DNA of 64,000 nucleotides, from NCBI GenBank assembly GCA_017427385.1, contig JAFRSW010000018.1, forward strand, positions 1-64,000, read 5' to 3'. Shown here piece after piece: positions 19,490-27,745 of the stretch. The notes below the pieces were generated by a model. It was not told where the DNA came from and made no database searches. It was given only the letters and a program-made list of their open reading frames with translations. The position numbers were made by a program, and so were the translations under genes. Position 1 is the first letter of the stretch, and the number at the start of each line of letters is the position of its first letter. Source of the stretch: Bacteroidales bacterium (lineage in GTDB: Bacteria > Bacteroidota > Bacteroidia > Bacteroidales > UBA932).

Positions 19490-20485
19490 ATGAAATCTTA
19501 TTTCAAGACGGGGGCGATAGCTCTCGCTTTTCTCGTTCTCGGCTTCGAGCTGGCGATGTTCGTGCATCGGGCTGCTGTCGAACGCGTTGTCGCCAACCGC
19601 GACAGGCCGGATACGGTGTACGTAGTGCGGGGGGCTCGGGAGGATGTACCCTCACCGACCGTCTCGCCTTCCTCCCCTCAAAACTCTCGCTCGCTCGACC
19701 CCACCGCTGACGCGGTCCCCCCTCTAAGCCGAGGGTGGCGTAGGTCCTATGAGGGTACATCCTCCCGCTCCACCACAAACAAGACCTCCAGCCTGTCGCA
19801 GTTGGCCGGGGAGGGAGAATCGGTGGTCGTGGAAAGAAGAGGCAGCCATGGGACGGCGGCGAGGGCGATGTATGAGAAGGCGCCGGGGCGGAGGGTGGAG
19901 ACCTTCCGCTTCAATCCGAACACCGTGACGCTGGAGGAGCTGTGCCGCCTCGGATTCACCGAAAAGCAGGCGCAGTCCATCCTGAACTACCGCGAAAAGG
20001 GCGGCAAGTTCCGGAGGAAGGCAGATTTTGCAAAGAGCTATGTGGTGGCGGATTCGGTCTTCAAGCGCCTCGAGCCGTTCATCGACATCCCTCTGCTGGA
20101 TATCAACAAGGCGGATTCGGCTGCGTTCGATGCCCTGCCGGGGATTGGCGGATGGTTCGCGCACAAGATGGTGGAGTACCGGGAGCAGCTCCACGGCTAC
20201 AGCTGCCCGGAGCAGCTGATGGAGATATGGAATTTCGACCAGAAAAAGTACGACGGCCTGAAAGATCTCATAAAATGCTCGCCTGCAGAGCCTTATCCCT
20301 TCTGGACCGGCAGCGTGGAGGACATCCGCAACCACCCCCATATTCGCAATTGGCAGACCGCCCGGGACATCGTTTTCTATCGCGATCACAATCCGCCGGA
20401 AAACCTCACCCCAAACGGCTTGCTCAAAGCCGGCATCATCACCGAACAGCAGGCCGCCCGCCTGAATCGCTGCCGGCTGAAATAA
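19490..20485 (+). CDS. Membrane-anchored helix-hairpin-helix (ComEA-like) protein with an inserted repeat
   Basis: A 331-aa protein: one N-terminal transmembrane segment (residues 7-25), a low-complexity linker, then two or three helix-hairpin-helix units. These include NPNTVTLEELCRLGFTEKQAQSILNYREKGG near 143 and DINKADSAAFDALPGIGGWFAHKMVEYRE near 203. Such proteins bind DNA at the membrane or periplasm. Linker residues about 50-93 are encoded by a palindromic insertion (19637-19767) that keeps the frame. The partner is unknown; it is probably co-transcribed with rsmI. Confidence 0.8.
   Translation: MKSYFKTGAIALAFLVLGFELAMFVHRAAVERVVANRDRPDTVYVVRGAREDVPSPTVSPSSPQNSRSLDPTADAVPPLSRGWRRSYEGTSSRSTTNKTSSLSQLAGEGESVVVERRGSHGTAARAMYEKAPGRRVETFRFNPNTVTLEELCRLGFTEKQAQSILNYREKGGKFRRKADFAKSYVVADSVFKRLEPFIDIPLLDINKADSAAFDALPGIGGWFAHKMVEYREQLHGYSCPEQLMEIWNFDQKKYDGLKDLIKCSPAEPYPFWTGSVEDIRNHPHIRNWQTARDIVFYRDHNPPENLTPNGLLKAGIITEQQAARLNRCRLK
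19637..19767 (+). repeat. In-frame palindromic insertion element in the HhH gene
   Basis: A perfect 18-bp inverted repeat (19637-19654 with 19750-19767; arms CGGGAGGATGTACCCTCA) flanks a core with CGGTCCCCCCTCTAAG and CCGAGGGTGGCG. The same core and closely related arms (GAGGGTAnnnCCTCC) occur in polA at 44250-44369. The insert encodes a proline/serine-rich linker. Confidence 0.8.
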
Positions 20486-20553
20486 CCGTTCCTATCGGTC
20501 CGCAGCGGGTAAGGTCCGAAGACCTTCACCAAAAAGAAGGAAGCAATGTTAGT

Positions 20554-20590
20554 GACCTGTAGAGTTTTTCGGCCATTTTCTCTACAGGTC
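20554..20590. repeat. Solo ACCTGTAGAG palindrome
   Basis: GACCTGTAGAG and CTCTACAGGTC form a perfect 11-bp stem around TTTTTCGGCCATTTT. The arms are the same as in the three-hairpin composites at 238-376 and 38994-39133, so this is a single-unit copy of that family. Confidence 0.85.
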
Positions 20591-20760
20591 AAGCCGAAAC
20601 ATCTGAGTAAAGGTCAATGAGCCGCCAGGCGAACCGCCAGTCCCAGTGGGAGTGCGGCATTCAGGCGCGAAGCGACGAAGTCGGCAGCAGCCGACCGGCC
20701 GGGCCGGGTATTTGCGGCAGCAAATACGGAAAGGCGTAAAGGCCGTAGGGGTTCTGGGGA

Positions 20761-20848
20761 CAGGGCCCCTGATAGACATCCGAGCATCATCCCCGCGTCC
20801 CGGGGTACATTAGGGGCAGGGCCCCTGATAGACATCCGAGCATCATCC
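20761..20848. repeat. 32-bp direct repeat, second copy overlapping the xer gene 3' end
   Basis: The 32-bp unit starting CAGGGCCCCTGATAGACATC occurs at 20761-20792 and identically at 20817-20848, with 24 bp between. The second copy includes the last six bases of the minus-strand recombinase gene, stop codon included. With only two units it is not a CRISPR. Confidence 0.85.
20802..20829 (+). repeat. GGGGTAC-TTAGGGGC palindromic repeat, copy B
   Basis: GGGGTACATTAGGGGCAGGG followed by CCCCT matches the minus strand of 127-154. A diverged third copy (GGGGTTCTGGGGACAGGGCC) starts at 20748. Confidence 0.65.
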
Positions 20849-21724
20849 GCGAGGATGGTGCTCCAACACCGCCTTCTGCCAGGTGGCGGTATCGATGTGC
20901 GTGTAGATTTCGGTGGTGAGGATACTCTCGTGGCCCAGCATTTCCTGAACGACACGAAGGTCAGCGCCGTTCTCTATCAGGTGTGTGGCGAAACTGTGGC
21001 GGAAAGTGTGAGGAGATATTTCTTTGGTAATCCCGGCATGCATGGCTGCATCCTTCACCATGTTGAAGACAGAAATGCGGCTTAAAGGCTTGCCGAAACG
21101 GTTGATGAAGACATGATCGTCGTACGCTGGAGATGCGCTGTCCGGCCTCTGGGCCTTCCATTCCAAATACGCCTCCACGGCGGCACCACCCATAGGCACC
21201 AGACGCTCTTTATCTCCCTTGCCGACCACCCGCAGGAAACCTTCTGTCTCGTAGACGTTAGAAATCTTCAACGCGCAGACTTCAGAAACACGCAGGCCGC
21301 AGCCATAAAGGATCTCCAGGATTGCACGGTTCCGCACGCCTTGCCAGCTGCTCGTATCCACACCTTCGATAATATTCGTAACTTCCTCTACAGAAAGCAC
21401 TTCCGGAAGATATCTGCCAAGTTTCGGGTGATCTACCGCATCGCAGGGATTGTCGCTGCGCTCCCCTTCCAGCACCAGCCAGTCGAAAAAAGACCGGAGC
21501 GAACTCAACTGCCTGGACTGGCTGCGTTTGGATACCTCATCCGCACGGGACGCCAGATATTCCGCGACATCGGAGCTGCCCACCTTCAACGGATCACAGC
21601 CGGACTTTTCCAGGAATGCCGCCACATCCGAACAATAAGACGACGTGGTATTGGGCGACATCTTTCGTTCCATCCGCAGGTAATAGCGGTACGTTTTTAG
21701 CATTTTGTCTGACTGTGCTGCCAT
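20843..21724 (-). CDS. Tyrosine recombinase XerC/XerD
   Basis: A 293-aa site-specific recombinase with the SAM-like N-terminal core-binding domain and a complete catalytic set: R145 (GCGLRVSEV), K169 (VGKGDKER), H239 and R242 (HTFRHSFATHL), H265 (LGHESI) and nucleophile Y274 (EIYTHID). The size and conservation suit the housekeeping Xer enzyme for chromosome dimer resolution. No integrase-specific domain or adjacent phage genes are seen. XerC versus XerD cannot be settled. The start MAAQSDKM lies 7 nt from a TATATTTG promoter. Confidence 0.9.
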   Translation of the reverse strand: MAAQSDKMLKTYRYYLRMERKMSPNTTSSYCSDVAAFLEKSGCDPLKVGSSDVAEYLASRADEVSKRSQSRQLSSLRSFFDWLVLEGERSDNPCDAVDHPKLGRYLPEVLSVEEVTNIIEGVDTSSWQGVRNRAILEILYGCGLRVSEVCALKISNVYETEGFLRVVGKGDKERLVPMGGAAVEAYLEWKAQRPDSASPAYDDHVFINRFGKPLSRISVFNMVKDAAMHAGITKEISPHTFRHSFATHLIENGADLRVVQEMLGHESILTTEIYTHIDTATWQKAVLEHHPRG

Positions 21725-21731
21725 ATCTCCA

Positions 21732-21759
21732 CAAATATAAATAAAAAAGAGTATCTTTG
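21732..21759. promoter_or_regulatory. Divergent promoters of xer and the clostripain-like gene
   Basis: Minus TATATTTG (21739-21732), 7 nt from the xer ATG; plus TATCTTTG (21752-21759), 6 nt from the ATG at 21766. Both imply leaderless or nearly leaderless transcripts. Confidence 0.6.
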
Positions 21760-21765
21760 TAGGCT

Positions 21766-23013
21766 ATGCGTAATAATAAAGCAGTCATATTGCTTTGCAT
21801 CTTCCTGGCAGCTATGCTTTGTGGATGCACCAAGGAATCCGACCGGAGTTCATACCCCCGGAAGGATTTCGTCATGGTTTATTATTGCGCCGGCTTCAAC
21901 GACCTGTCTTCCAGCATCAAGGGCAATCTGGAAGTGATGAAAGGAGGCAATCTGCCGGTAAAGGATTCCAAGCACAAACTGCTGGTTTATACCCATTTCT
22001 CCCGGACAGACAGCGATTTCAAGACACTCACACCGTCTCATCTGGTGGAACTGTCAAAAAACTACGGCACACTCCGGGCGGACACCCTTCTCACTATCGA
22101 TGAGACCCGCTACGCAACCGATCCTGCCGTGATGCGCGAAGTGCTGGAGAAAGTGCAGGCACTCTATCCCGACTCCCACTACGGCCTTGTGGTTTCGTCC
22201 CACGCCACGGGATGGCTTCCTGCAGGCAAATACAGCAGCGGCAACGTCGTACAGTTCACTTCCAGAAAGCATACCAATGCACTTCCCCTATACCGCTACA
22301 ACGATAATCCCGATGAACCAAGGGTCAAGACTTTCGGAGCAGAGGTAAAGATCATCGACGAGAAGAAGTATTCCCAGGAGATGAGCATACAGAGCATGGC
22401 CGCAGCGATCCCCATGCATCTCGACTATCTTCTATTCGACGCCTGCCTGATGGGCGGAATAGAGGTGGCATACGAGTTCAAGGACATAGCGGACAAAGTG
22501 GCATTCTCCCCCACCGAGGTGCTTGCAGACGGGTTTGACTACTCGGACATAAGCACTCTTCTTGGCGACACCCCCAACATAGAAGGGTTCTGCAAATTGT
22601 ATTTCGACCACTACGACAAACTTGGCAGCCATGCTACCATAAGTGTGACCGAATCCGCCGCATTGCCCGCTCTTGCGCAGACATGCAAGACACTGTTCGA
22701 CAAGTATCGCAGCGGCATCGCAGCGCTCAACACATACAGCGGAGTCCAGCCTTATTTCCGCTCCGGGCATCATTGGTTCTACGACCTGCAGGATGTTATC
22801 GCCAAGGCTGGAGCATCCTCCGAAGATATGACCCTGCTGCAAAACGCCCTCGATGCCTGCATCAGTTATAAAGCCGCCACTCCCCAGTTCCTGGGCATCC
22901 AGATCAATACCTACAGCGGCCTCAGCATGTATCTCCCCGGAGCCGGAGACTCCGGTCTCGACACTTTCTATAAGACACTGGCGTGGAATAAAGCCACAAA
23001 TTTGGTAGAATAA
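21766..23013 (+). CDS. Clostripain-family (C11) cysteine peptidase lipoprotein
   Basis: A 415-aa protein with a lipoprotein signal (MRNNKAVILLCIFLAAMLCGC, lipid Cys21). The caspase-like C11 dyad is visible as His146 in SSHATGW and Cys227 in DACLMGG. YYCAGFNDLSS near 40 is the family's first strand region. It is probably an outer-membrane or periplasmic endopeptidase for Arg/Lys sites. The gene stands alone between its own promoter and that of rplY. Confidence 0.88.
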   Translation: MRNNKAVILLCIFLAAMLCGCTKESDRSSYPRKDFVMVYYCAGFNDLSSSIKGNLEVMKGGNLPVKDSKHKLLVYTHFSRTDSDFKTLTPSHLVELSKNYGTLRADTLLTIDETRYATDPAVMREVLEKVQALYPDSHYGLVVSSHATGWLPAGKYSSGNVVQFTSRKHTNALPLYRYNDNPDEPRVKTFGAEVKIIDEKKYSQEMSIQSMAAAIPMHLDYLLFDACLMGGIEVAYEFKDIADKVAFSPTEVLADGFDYSDISTLLGDTPNIEGFCKLYFDHYDKLGSHATISVTESAALPALAQTCKTLFDKYRSGIAALNTYSGVQPYFRSGHHWFYDLQDVIAKAGASSEDMTLLQNALDACISYKAATPQFLGIQINTYSGLSMYLPGAGDSGLDTFYKTLAWNKATNLVE

Positions 23014-23032
23014 TCAAAAATTCATATATTTG
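23001..23032 (+). promoter_or_regulatory. rplY promoter
   Basis: TTTG (23001-23004), a 20-nt spacer, then TATATTTG (23025-23032): a textbook Bacteroidota promoter. Confidence 0.8.
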
Positions 23033-23037
23033 CGGCC

Positions 23038-23127
23038 GCATTTCGTAAAACCCCTTAAGGGGCTTTGGTGCAATGGGATCCGGACCCGGTTTTCCGGATT
23101 GAGTAACACATTTTAACAATAAAAGAA
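23038..23127 (+). promoter_or_regulatory. Structured 5' leader of rplY
   Basis: About 90 nt between promoter and ATG hold two hairpins: CCCC-TTAA-GGGG (23051-23062) and ATCCGGA-cccggttt-TCCGGAT (23078-23099). Most neighbouring genes have short leaders, so this could be an autoregulatory L25 site; that is inference. Confidence 0.45.
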
Positions 23128-23715
23128 ATGAAGCATTTCGCACTTAACGGCCAGACCCGTGAGGTTGGCAACAAAGCCGTCATCAAGGCATTCCGCAAGC
23201 AGGGCCTCGTCCCTTGCAATCTCTATGGCAACGGAATCGAGAATGTTCTCTTCACAGTTGAGGAAAAGGATCTCAAGGGACTCCTCGGCACTCCTTATTC
23301 CTTCATCATCGACCTCACCCTCGATGGCAAGAAGAACTACTCTGTGATTCTCCATCAGCTCCAGTTCCATCCGGTAAAGGACAATTGCCTTCACATCGAC
23401 TTCCTCGCAGTAGACGAGAAGAAGCCCATCGCCATCAACGTTCCTATCAAGTTCGAAGGTCACGCAGTCGGCGTTCAGAAAGGTGGTAAGTTCGTATCCG
23501 GTGCCAGGAAGCTGCGCATCAGCGCACAGATGGAGAACCTGCCGGACGATATCACCATCGACATCACCAAACTCGACCTCGACAAGAAGATCAAGGCCGG
23601 TGACGTGAAGATCGAGAAGGTTTCCGTCCTTACCGACAAGGATGCCATCCTCTGCTACGTTAAGACCACCCGCAACGTGGACACCAGCGCAGCAGCCACC
23701 GAGGCTGAGGCATAA
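23128..23715 (+). CDS. rplY: Ribosomal protein bL25 (Ctc form)
   Basis: A 5S rRNA-binding ribosomal protein of 195 aa in the long Ctc/TL5 form. The N-terminal RNA-binding domain (LNGQTREVGNKAVIKAFRKQG, NGIENVLFTVEEKDLKGLL) is followed by a C-terminal beta domain (AINVPIKFEGHAVGVQKGG near 110). An Ala/Glu-rich tail ends it. pth follows 11 nt downstream, the usual rplY-pth pairing. Confidence 0.95.
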   Translation: MKHFALNGQTREVGNKAVIKAFRKQGLVPCNLYGNGIENVLFTVEEKDLKGLLGTPYSFIIDLTLDGKKNYSVILHQLQFHPVKDNCLHIDFLAVDEKKPIAINVPIKFEGHAVGVQKGGKFVSGARKLRISAQMENLPDDITIDITKLDLDKKIKAGDVKIEKVSVLTDKDAILCYVKTTRNVDTSAAATEAEA

Positions 23716-23726
23716 ATCCCCCGGCT

Positions 23727-24305
23727 ATGGCAGGCGAGAGCTATCTGGTGGCAGGACTGGGCAATATAGGCCCGGAATACGCCGGAACCCGCCACAATAT
23801 GGGTTTTATGGTATTGGATGCGTGGGCTCACGCGTCCAATATCTCTTTTGAGACCCACCGCTACGGCGATGTGGCAGTTCTCAGCCTGAAGGGACGCAAC
23901 ATCTACCTGCTCAAACCGTCTACTTATATGAACCTCAGCGGCAACGCCATCCGCTACTATCTGAGCAAATTGCCCGTGACTACCGAACAACTGCTGGTGA
24001 TCTGCGACGATATCAATCTCCCATTCGGCACCATAAGGATGCGCAAGAGCGGGAGCGACGGTGGCCACAATGGCCTGAAGAACATAGAGGAGACTATCGA
24101 GACCAGGGACTATACCCGTATCCGGCTCGGGGTCGGACACGAGTTCGAAGAAGGAGCACAGATAGACTATGTGCTCGGCACGCTTTCAGAAGAAGAACGG
24201 GCGCAAATGCCCGATATTTGTGAGAGGGTCATTCAGGGTGTAAAAGACTGGATTTTCGTGGGTGCAGACCGCGCAATGAACGTTTTAAACACCAAAAAAG
24301 GATAA
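23727..24305 (+). CDS. pth: Peptidyl-tRNA hydrolase
   Basis: It recycles tRNA from prematurely released peptidyl-tRNAs. Visible in the 192 aa are VAGLGNIGPEYAGTRHNMGF near 8 (Asn and catalytic His), LLKPSTYMNLSGNA near 70 and ICDDINLPFGTIRMRKSGSDGGHNGLKN near 92. Co-transcribed with rplY. Confidence 0.96.
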   Translation: MAGESYLVAGLGNIGPEYAGTRHNMGFMVLDAWAHASNISFETHRYGDVAVLSLKGRNIYLLKPSTYMNLSGNAIRYYLSKLPVTTEQLLVICDDINLPFGTIRMRKSGSDGGHNGLKNIEETIETRDYTRIRLGVGHEFEEGAQIDYVLGTLSEEERAQMPDICERVIQGVKDWIFVGADRAMNVLNTKKG

Positions 24306-24340
24306 AAAAAGGTTAAAAAGTAAATTTTTTTGAGAAATTT

Positions 24341-24372
24341 TTTGCAATTCTTTAACTTATTGATTATCTTGC
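24341..24372 (+). promoter_or_regulatory. Promoter of the Hc1-like gene
   Basis: TTTG (24341-24344), a 20-nt gap, then TATCTTGC (24365-24372), a one-base variant of TAnnTTTG. About 60 nt of AT-rich leader follow. Confidence 0.55.
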
Positions 24373-24434
24373 CACTCGCTAATTGAAAGCAACATAACAC
24401 AGTACTATTTTATAAACCATTAAATCAAAACAAA

Positions 24435-24611
24435 ATGAAAAAGCTTGTTGAAAAAATCAATGCTGAAATCGCTGATTTCCAGGTGAACGCAGAAGCTCAG
24501 CTCGTTAAGGGAAACAAGGCTGCCGGTGCACGTGCACGTAAGGCCGCTCTCGCACTCATGAAGGACCTCAAGGAGTTCCGTGCTGTTTCCGTTGCTGAGG
24601 CAAAGAAATAA
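24435..24611 (+). CDS. Histone H1-like protein (Hc1 family)
   Basis: A 58-aa lysine/alanine-rich protein beginning MKKLVEKINAEIADFQVNA, with NKAAGARARKAALALMKDL in the middle and a basic end. This matches the short Hc1-type protein conserved in Bacteroidales, thought to bind nucleic acid non-specifically. It has its own promoter and a strong terminator, suggesting high independent expression. Confidence 0.88.
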   Translation: MKKLVEKINAEIADFQVNAEAQLVKGNKAAGARARKAALALMKDLKEFRAVSVAEAKK

Positions 24612-24701
24612 TTTGCAAAATTTGAAAAAATTCTTGCAACGTTCCTAAAACCAACTGCATCTATATTGCAGGTTTAGGTTTTAGTACACGTCTAAGGGTC
24701 G

Positions 24702-24733
24702 AGGGCCGTGAGGCTGGCGGCCCTTTGCTTTTT
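24702..24733 (+). terminator. Terminator after the Hc1-like gene
   Basis: AGGGCCG (24702-24708) pairs with CGGCCCT (24718-24724), followed by TTGCTTTTTT. Confidence 0.85.
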
Positions 24734-24754
24734 TATCCTTCTTTTATTATATTT

Positions 24755-26470
24755 ATGGCGATGAAACGTGTACTTGCTATTCTGATCGCCTTCCTGCTTC
24801 CGCTTTCCGGAGAGCCGGTTGCATATGCGCAGAAAGAGCATAAGGCACTTATCATCCCTGTCACATTCAACGACCTGCAGATATCCACTCCCTCCGAGAC
24901 CCTCGACAGCCTGGCTGCAGAACTTTCCAAATACTACAACGCCCAGTTCCGGGACAGCGTAAGCTTCGTATTCGACGTGGCAAAGGAAGTCCTTGTCAGC
25001 GGATCCTATGCCACATATGGCACCAATCAGTCCTTCCGGAGGGATGCCCTGGCCCATAAGATGGCCCTCACGGTTTACAAATCCCTGTACGACCAGATAG
25101 ACTTCTCCATCTACGACAACGATAAAGATGGATTCGTCAACGACATCCTCTTCCTTACCCCGGGCATCCCTGAATCCGCCGGCGGCGGAGAAACCCAGTT
25201 CTGGCCACAGTACATCGACCTTGAAAGCAAGGATATCCCATATTCCCTCCGATACCGGCTCAAAGGCTTTGCCATCGTGCCGGAGATGAACGCTGAAGGG
25301 AAAACCACCGGCATCAGCATCATTGCTCATGAATTCGGGCACATACTCGGCCTGAAAGACATGTACGACACGGACGATGAATCCAGCGGAGGTCTCTGCC
25401 CGGGGCTCGGCATTACCAGCCTGATGGATCACGGCCTCGAAAATGACTCGGGAAATACTCCCCCGAACCTCAATGCCATTGAACGCGAGATACTGGGCGC
25501 CGGGCTCTGCGAAGTGCTGGATGCGGGCGGATCGTACACCCTCGAACCCATAAACCTGAGTGGGCACTATTTCAAACTGCCCACCCAGGAAGACAACAGG
25601 TACTACCTGATAGAAAACCGCGTTGCCCAGGGCTACGATGCCTATATCGGCGGCAGCGGCATGTTGATCTACAAGGTGGACCGATCCGAATCCGATGCAG
25701 GCTATTCCAGCTACTATCAGCGCACGCTGACTGCATTGGAGAGATGGAAATACAACCAGGTGAACAACAATCCAGAATTCCCTTGTGCATCGATTGTGCC
25801 TGCGAAGGTCGACTCCCTGGACTCTTCGGCTGCTTTCTGGCCAAAAGAGGGCCGGACGGTCTTCAGCCCGGGCCGCATGGCCCTCACGGACATACGCAAA
25901 GAAGCAAACGGCAACATCTCCTTCAAGGCGCTCGAGCCGGTCAGCCTGATAAAGAAGATGGTGTACCAGACCAGCGCTACCATAGTATGGGCCATTTCCG
26001 ACGAACTGGGGCCTATAGACAGCTGCAAATTTGAATGGTCCGCCCTTAACTCCCCCGCAAAAAGGGAAGACGGAATTCTTTCGCCGGATGGAACCTATTC
26101 TTTCACCATCAGGAACCTGATTCCGCGTACCATATATAACTATAGGGCCTACGTCTACTACTCCGACGGCTCCTCGTATTCCTCTGGTGGCAATTTCACC
26201 ACCAGGATCCATCGCAGCGATATCTTCCGCTTCATTTATCTGGGCGATGCGGAAAGGAACAGGGACGGGAGTTTCCATCCCGGCACAGCCATACCGCTGG
26301 TGGTTTACAACAACATCGACGAAGAAGTGCGCTGGACTTTCAACGGCACGGTCATAAGCCCTGGGCCCGATAGTATGTGGAAGATTCCCGGAGATGGCAC
26401 CCTCAGGGCGGAGATTACCAACACCGACGGGAGTATTGATGTGATAATGAAAGAGATACGCGTTAAATGA
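24755..26470 (+). CDS. M6-family secreted metalloprotease
   Basis: A 571-aa protein with a signal peptide cleaved near AYA-Q (residues 24-26). The M6 zinc site is AHEFGHILGLKD (His192, Glu193, His196). DNDKDGFVNDILF near 121 is an acidic loop that could bind calcium. The last ~170 residues contain a fibronectin-III-like segment (TIYNYRAYVYYSDGSSY) and another beta region. ATG 24755 is chosen; ATG 24761 is equally possible. It is the first of six overlapping genes ending in an ABC exporter, so it may process material handled by that operon. Confidence 0.88.
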   Translation: MAMKRVLAILIAFLLPLSGEPVAYAQKEHKALIIPVTFNDLQISTPSETLDSLAAELSKYYNAQFRDSVSFVFDVAKEVLVSGSYATYGTNQSFRRDALAHKMALTVYKSLYDQIDFSIYDNDKDGFVNDILFLTPGIPESAGGGETQFWPQYIDLESKDIPYSLRYRLKGFAIVPEMNAEGKTTGISIIAHEFGHILGLKDMYDTDDESSGGLCPGLGITSLMDHGLENDSGNTPPNLNAIEREILGAGLCEVLDAGGSYTLEPINLSGHYFKLPTQEDNRYYLIENRVAQGYDAYIGGSGMLIYKVDRSESDAGYSSYYQRTLTALERWKYNQVNNNPEFPCASIVPAKVDSLDSSAAFWPKEGRTVFSPGRMALTDIRKEANGNISFKALEPVSLIKKMVYQTSATIVWAISDELGPIDSCKFEWSALNSPAKREDGILSPDGTYSFTIRNLIPRTIYNYRAYVYYSDGSSYSSGGNFTTRIHRSDIFRFIYLGDAERNRDGSFHPGTAIPLVVYNNIDEEVRWTFNGTVISPGPDSMWKIPGDGTLRAEITNTDGSIDVIMKEIRVK

Positions 26471-26871
26471 AACGATTGTTCGCCATACTCGCCCTGCTCG
26501 TTGCAGCCCTCACCCAGGGATGCCGCGAGGCGGACCTGTCGGAAGATTTCCAGTTGAACGACCAACTGCGCATGGAGATCAAGGGCTACGTTACCTTCAG
26601 CTACGATCCTCTTAACTGCCAGATAGGTTTCAACCGCAGCAACTGCGAGTTCCGTGTCCACTCCGACAACATGTCGGACTTCTTCTCCATCAAACTGGAT
26701 GAGATGCCGGCTCACATCGACCAGAGAATCAACGGCGCCGCCTCCTGGACTACAGGCGACGACCTCCACAATAAAAAAACTACCTTCGAGGTCGTCAGGA
26801 TCGAAAACGGTAAAATCTGGCTCTGGTCCCCCGACACCCGCATAGCCGCGGTAGTGCAAGAGTTGTATTGA
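26467..26871 (+). CDS. Small lipoprotein in the export operon
   Basis: 134 aa with a lipoprotein signal (LLVAALTQGC, lipid Cys19). The mature part has no domain I recognise; it is polar with scattered aromatics (NCQIGFNRSNCEFRVHSDN). It overlaps the M6 gene by ATGA and is followed 1 nt later by the kinase-like gene, so it belongs to the same operon. Confidence 0.75.
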   Translation: MKRLFAILALLVAALTQGCREADLSEDFQLNDQLRMEIKGYVTFSYDPLNCQIGFNRSNCEFRVHSDNMSDFFSIKLDEMPAHIDQRINGAASWTTGDDLHNKKTTFEVVRIENGKIWLWSPDTRIAAVVQELY

Positions 26872-26872
26872 G

Positions 26873-27745
26873 ATGATGACTAAAAGATATCATGTTGCAG
26901 GTTTTGTGTTCGGCATAAGCGTGCCGGAAGGCATATCTTTTGGAATGACCAACCTGAAGCCGTTCGAAGTGACAGGGAACGCAGATGGTGAGATTTTCCA
27001 TCTGACCGTGGTGGATGATCTGGAAGGCCTTCCCGCGAAGCCCATCTACCGCACGGATGACGGGCCGGGCTTCCCGGAAATCGCCCTGTTCGAATCCGAA
27101 GGCGGATGGATTGCAAGGGTGAAGCCACTTCCGAATCTGCCGGAGGCATCCATCATGTGGATGAGCAGGGACTTCTCCGTAATCCGCCTCCAGTTCCTGG
27201 ACTCACGTGAGCGGGAGTTCGCCCTCAACAACGCACTGATGCTTGCATTTGCCTTTTCCACCGCCCGCAGGGGCGCTCTGGAGATGCATTCTTCGGTGGT
27301 GATGAACGGCGGAAAGGGATATTTGTTCCTTGGCAAGAGCGGCACGGGAAAAAGCACCCACAGCAACCTGTGGATCAAGCATATACCCGGCACGGAACTC
27401 CTAAACGACGACAATCCCATCCTCCGCCTGATGCCGGATGGCAGCGTGCGGGTGTTCGGATCGCCCTGGAGCGGAAAAACCCCATGCTACAAAGCCAAGG
27501 ACGTGCCTGCCGGAGCGATAGTAAGCCTCAAACAGGCGCCATACAATAAGATAGAACGCCTTTCCGGCATACATGCATATGCAACCCTGATGTCTTCGGC
27601 CTCCGCCTTCCGTCCGTTCAGCGAACTGGCAGACGGATGGCACCGGACCATTGAGGGGATCGTGGGCAGGATTCCCTGCTATCAGCTTGAATGCCTGCCG
27701 GATAAAGATGCCGCAGAACTTTGTTACAGAACGGTAAATGGATAA
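26873..27745 (+). CDS. HPr kinase-like P-loop ATPase (peptide-cluster type)
   Basis: 290 aa. A C-terminal P-loop domain has GKSGTGKST (154-162), an acidic LLNDDNPIL near 177 and GSPWSGKTP near 196. This is the HPrK/PEP-carboxykinase-like fold often found beside PqqD proteins and ABC exporters in peptide gene clusters. The N-terminal ~130 residues are an unassigned beta-rich domain. It lacks the HPrK tyrosine-signature context of carbon-control HPr kinases, so a role in the operon rather than in sugar control is inferred. It overlaps the next gene by 8 bases. Confidence 0.78.
   Translation: MMTKRYHVAGFVFGISVPEGISFGMTNLKPFEVTGNADGEIFHLTVVDDLEGLPAKPIYRTDDGPGFPEIALFESEGGWIARVKPLPNLPEASIMWMSRDFSVIRLQFLDSREREFALNNALMLAFAFSTARRGALEMHSSVVMNGGKGYLFLGKSGTGKSTHSNLWIKHIPGTELLNDDNPILRLMPDGSVRVFGSPWSGKTPCYKAKDVPAGAIVSLKQAPYNKIERLSGIHAYATLMSSASAFRPFSELADGWHRTIEGIVGRIPCYQLECLPDKDAAELCYRTVNG

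Larger units (their letters stand above)
20486..20842. other. Gene-free, hairpin-dense spacer
   Basis: No convincing gene. The content is a string of short perfect hairpins: AAGGTC-cgaa-GACCTT (20511-20526), the ACCTGTAGAG palindrome (20554-20590), GTCGGC-agca-GCCGAC (20680-20695) and GTATTTGC-ggca-GCAAATAC (20708-20727). Three GGGGCAGGGCCCCT-type repeats and a 32-bp direct repeat follow. Confidence 0.8.

Noticed and set aside
20761-20848. CRISPR-like direct repeats
   Set aside because: Only two units with one 24-bp spacer, no leader, no cas genes; part of a wider GGGGCAGGGCCCC repeat region.
20843-21724. Integrase of a mobile element
   Set aside because: The recombinase has housekeeping Xer size and motifs and no phage or conjugation genes nearby; a XerC/XerD role is simpler.
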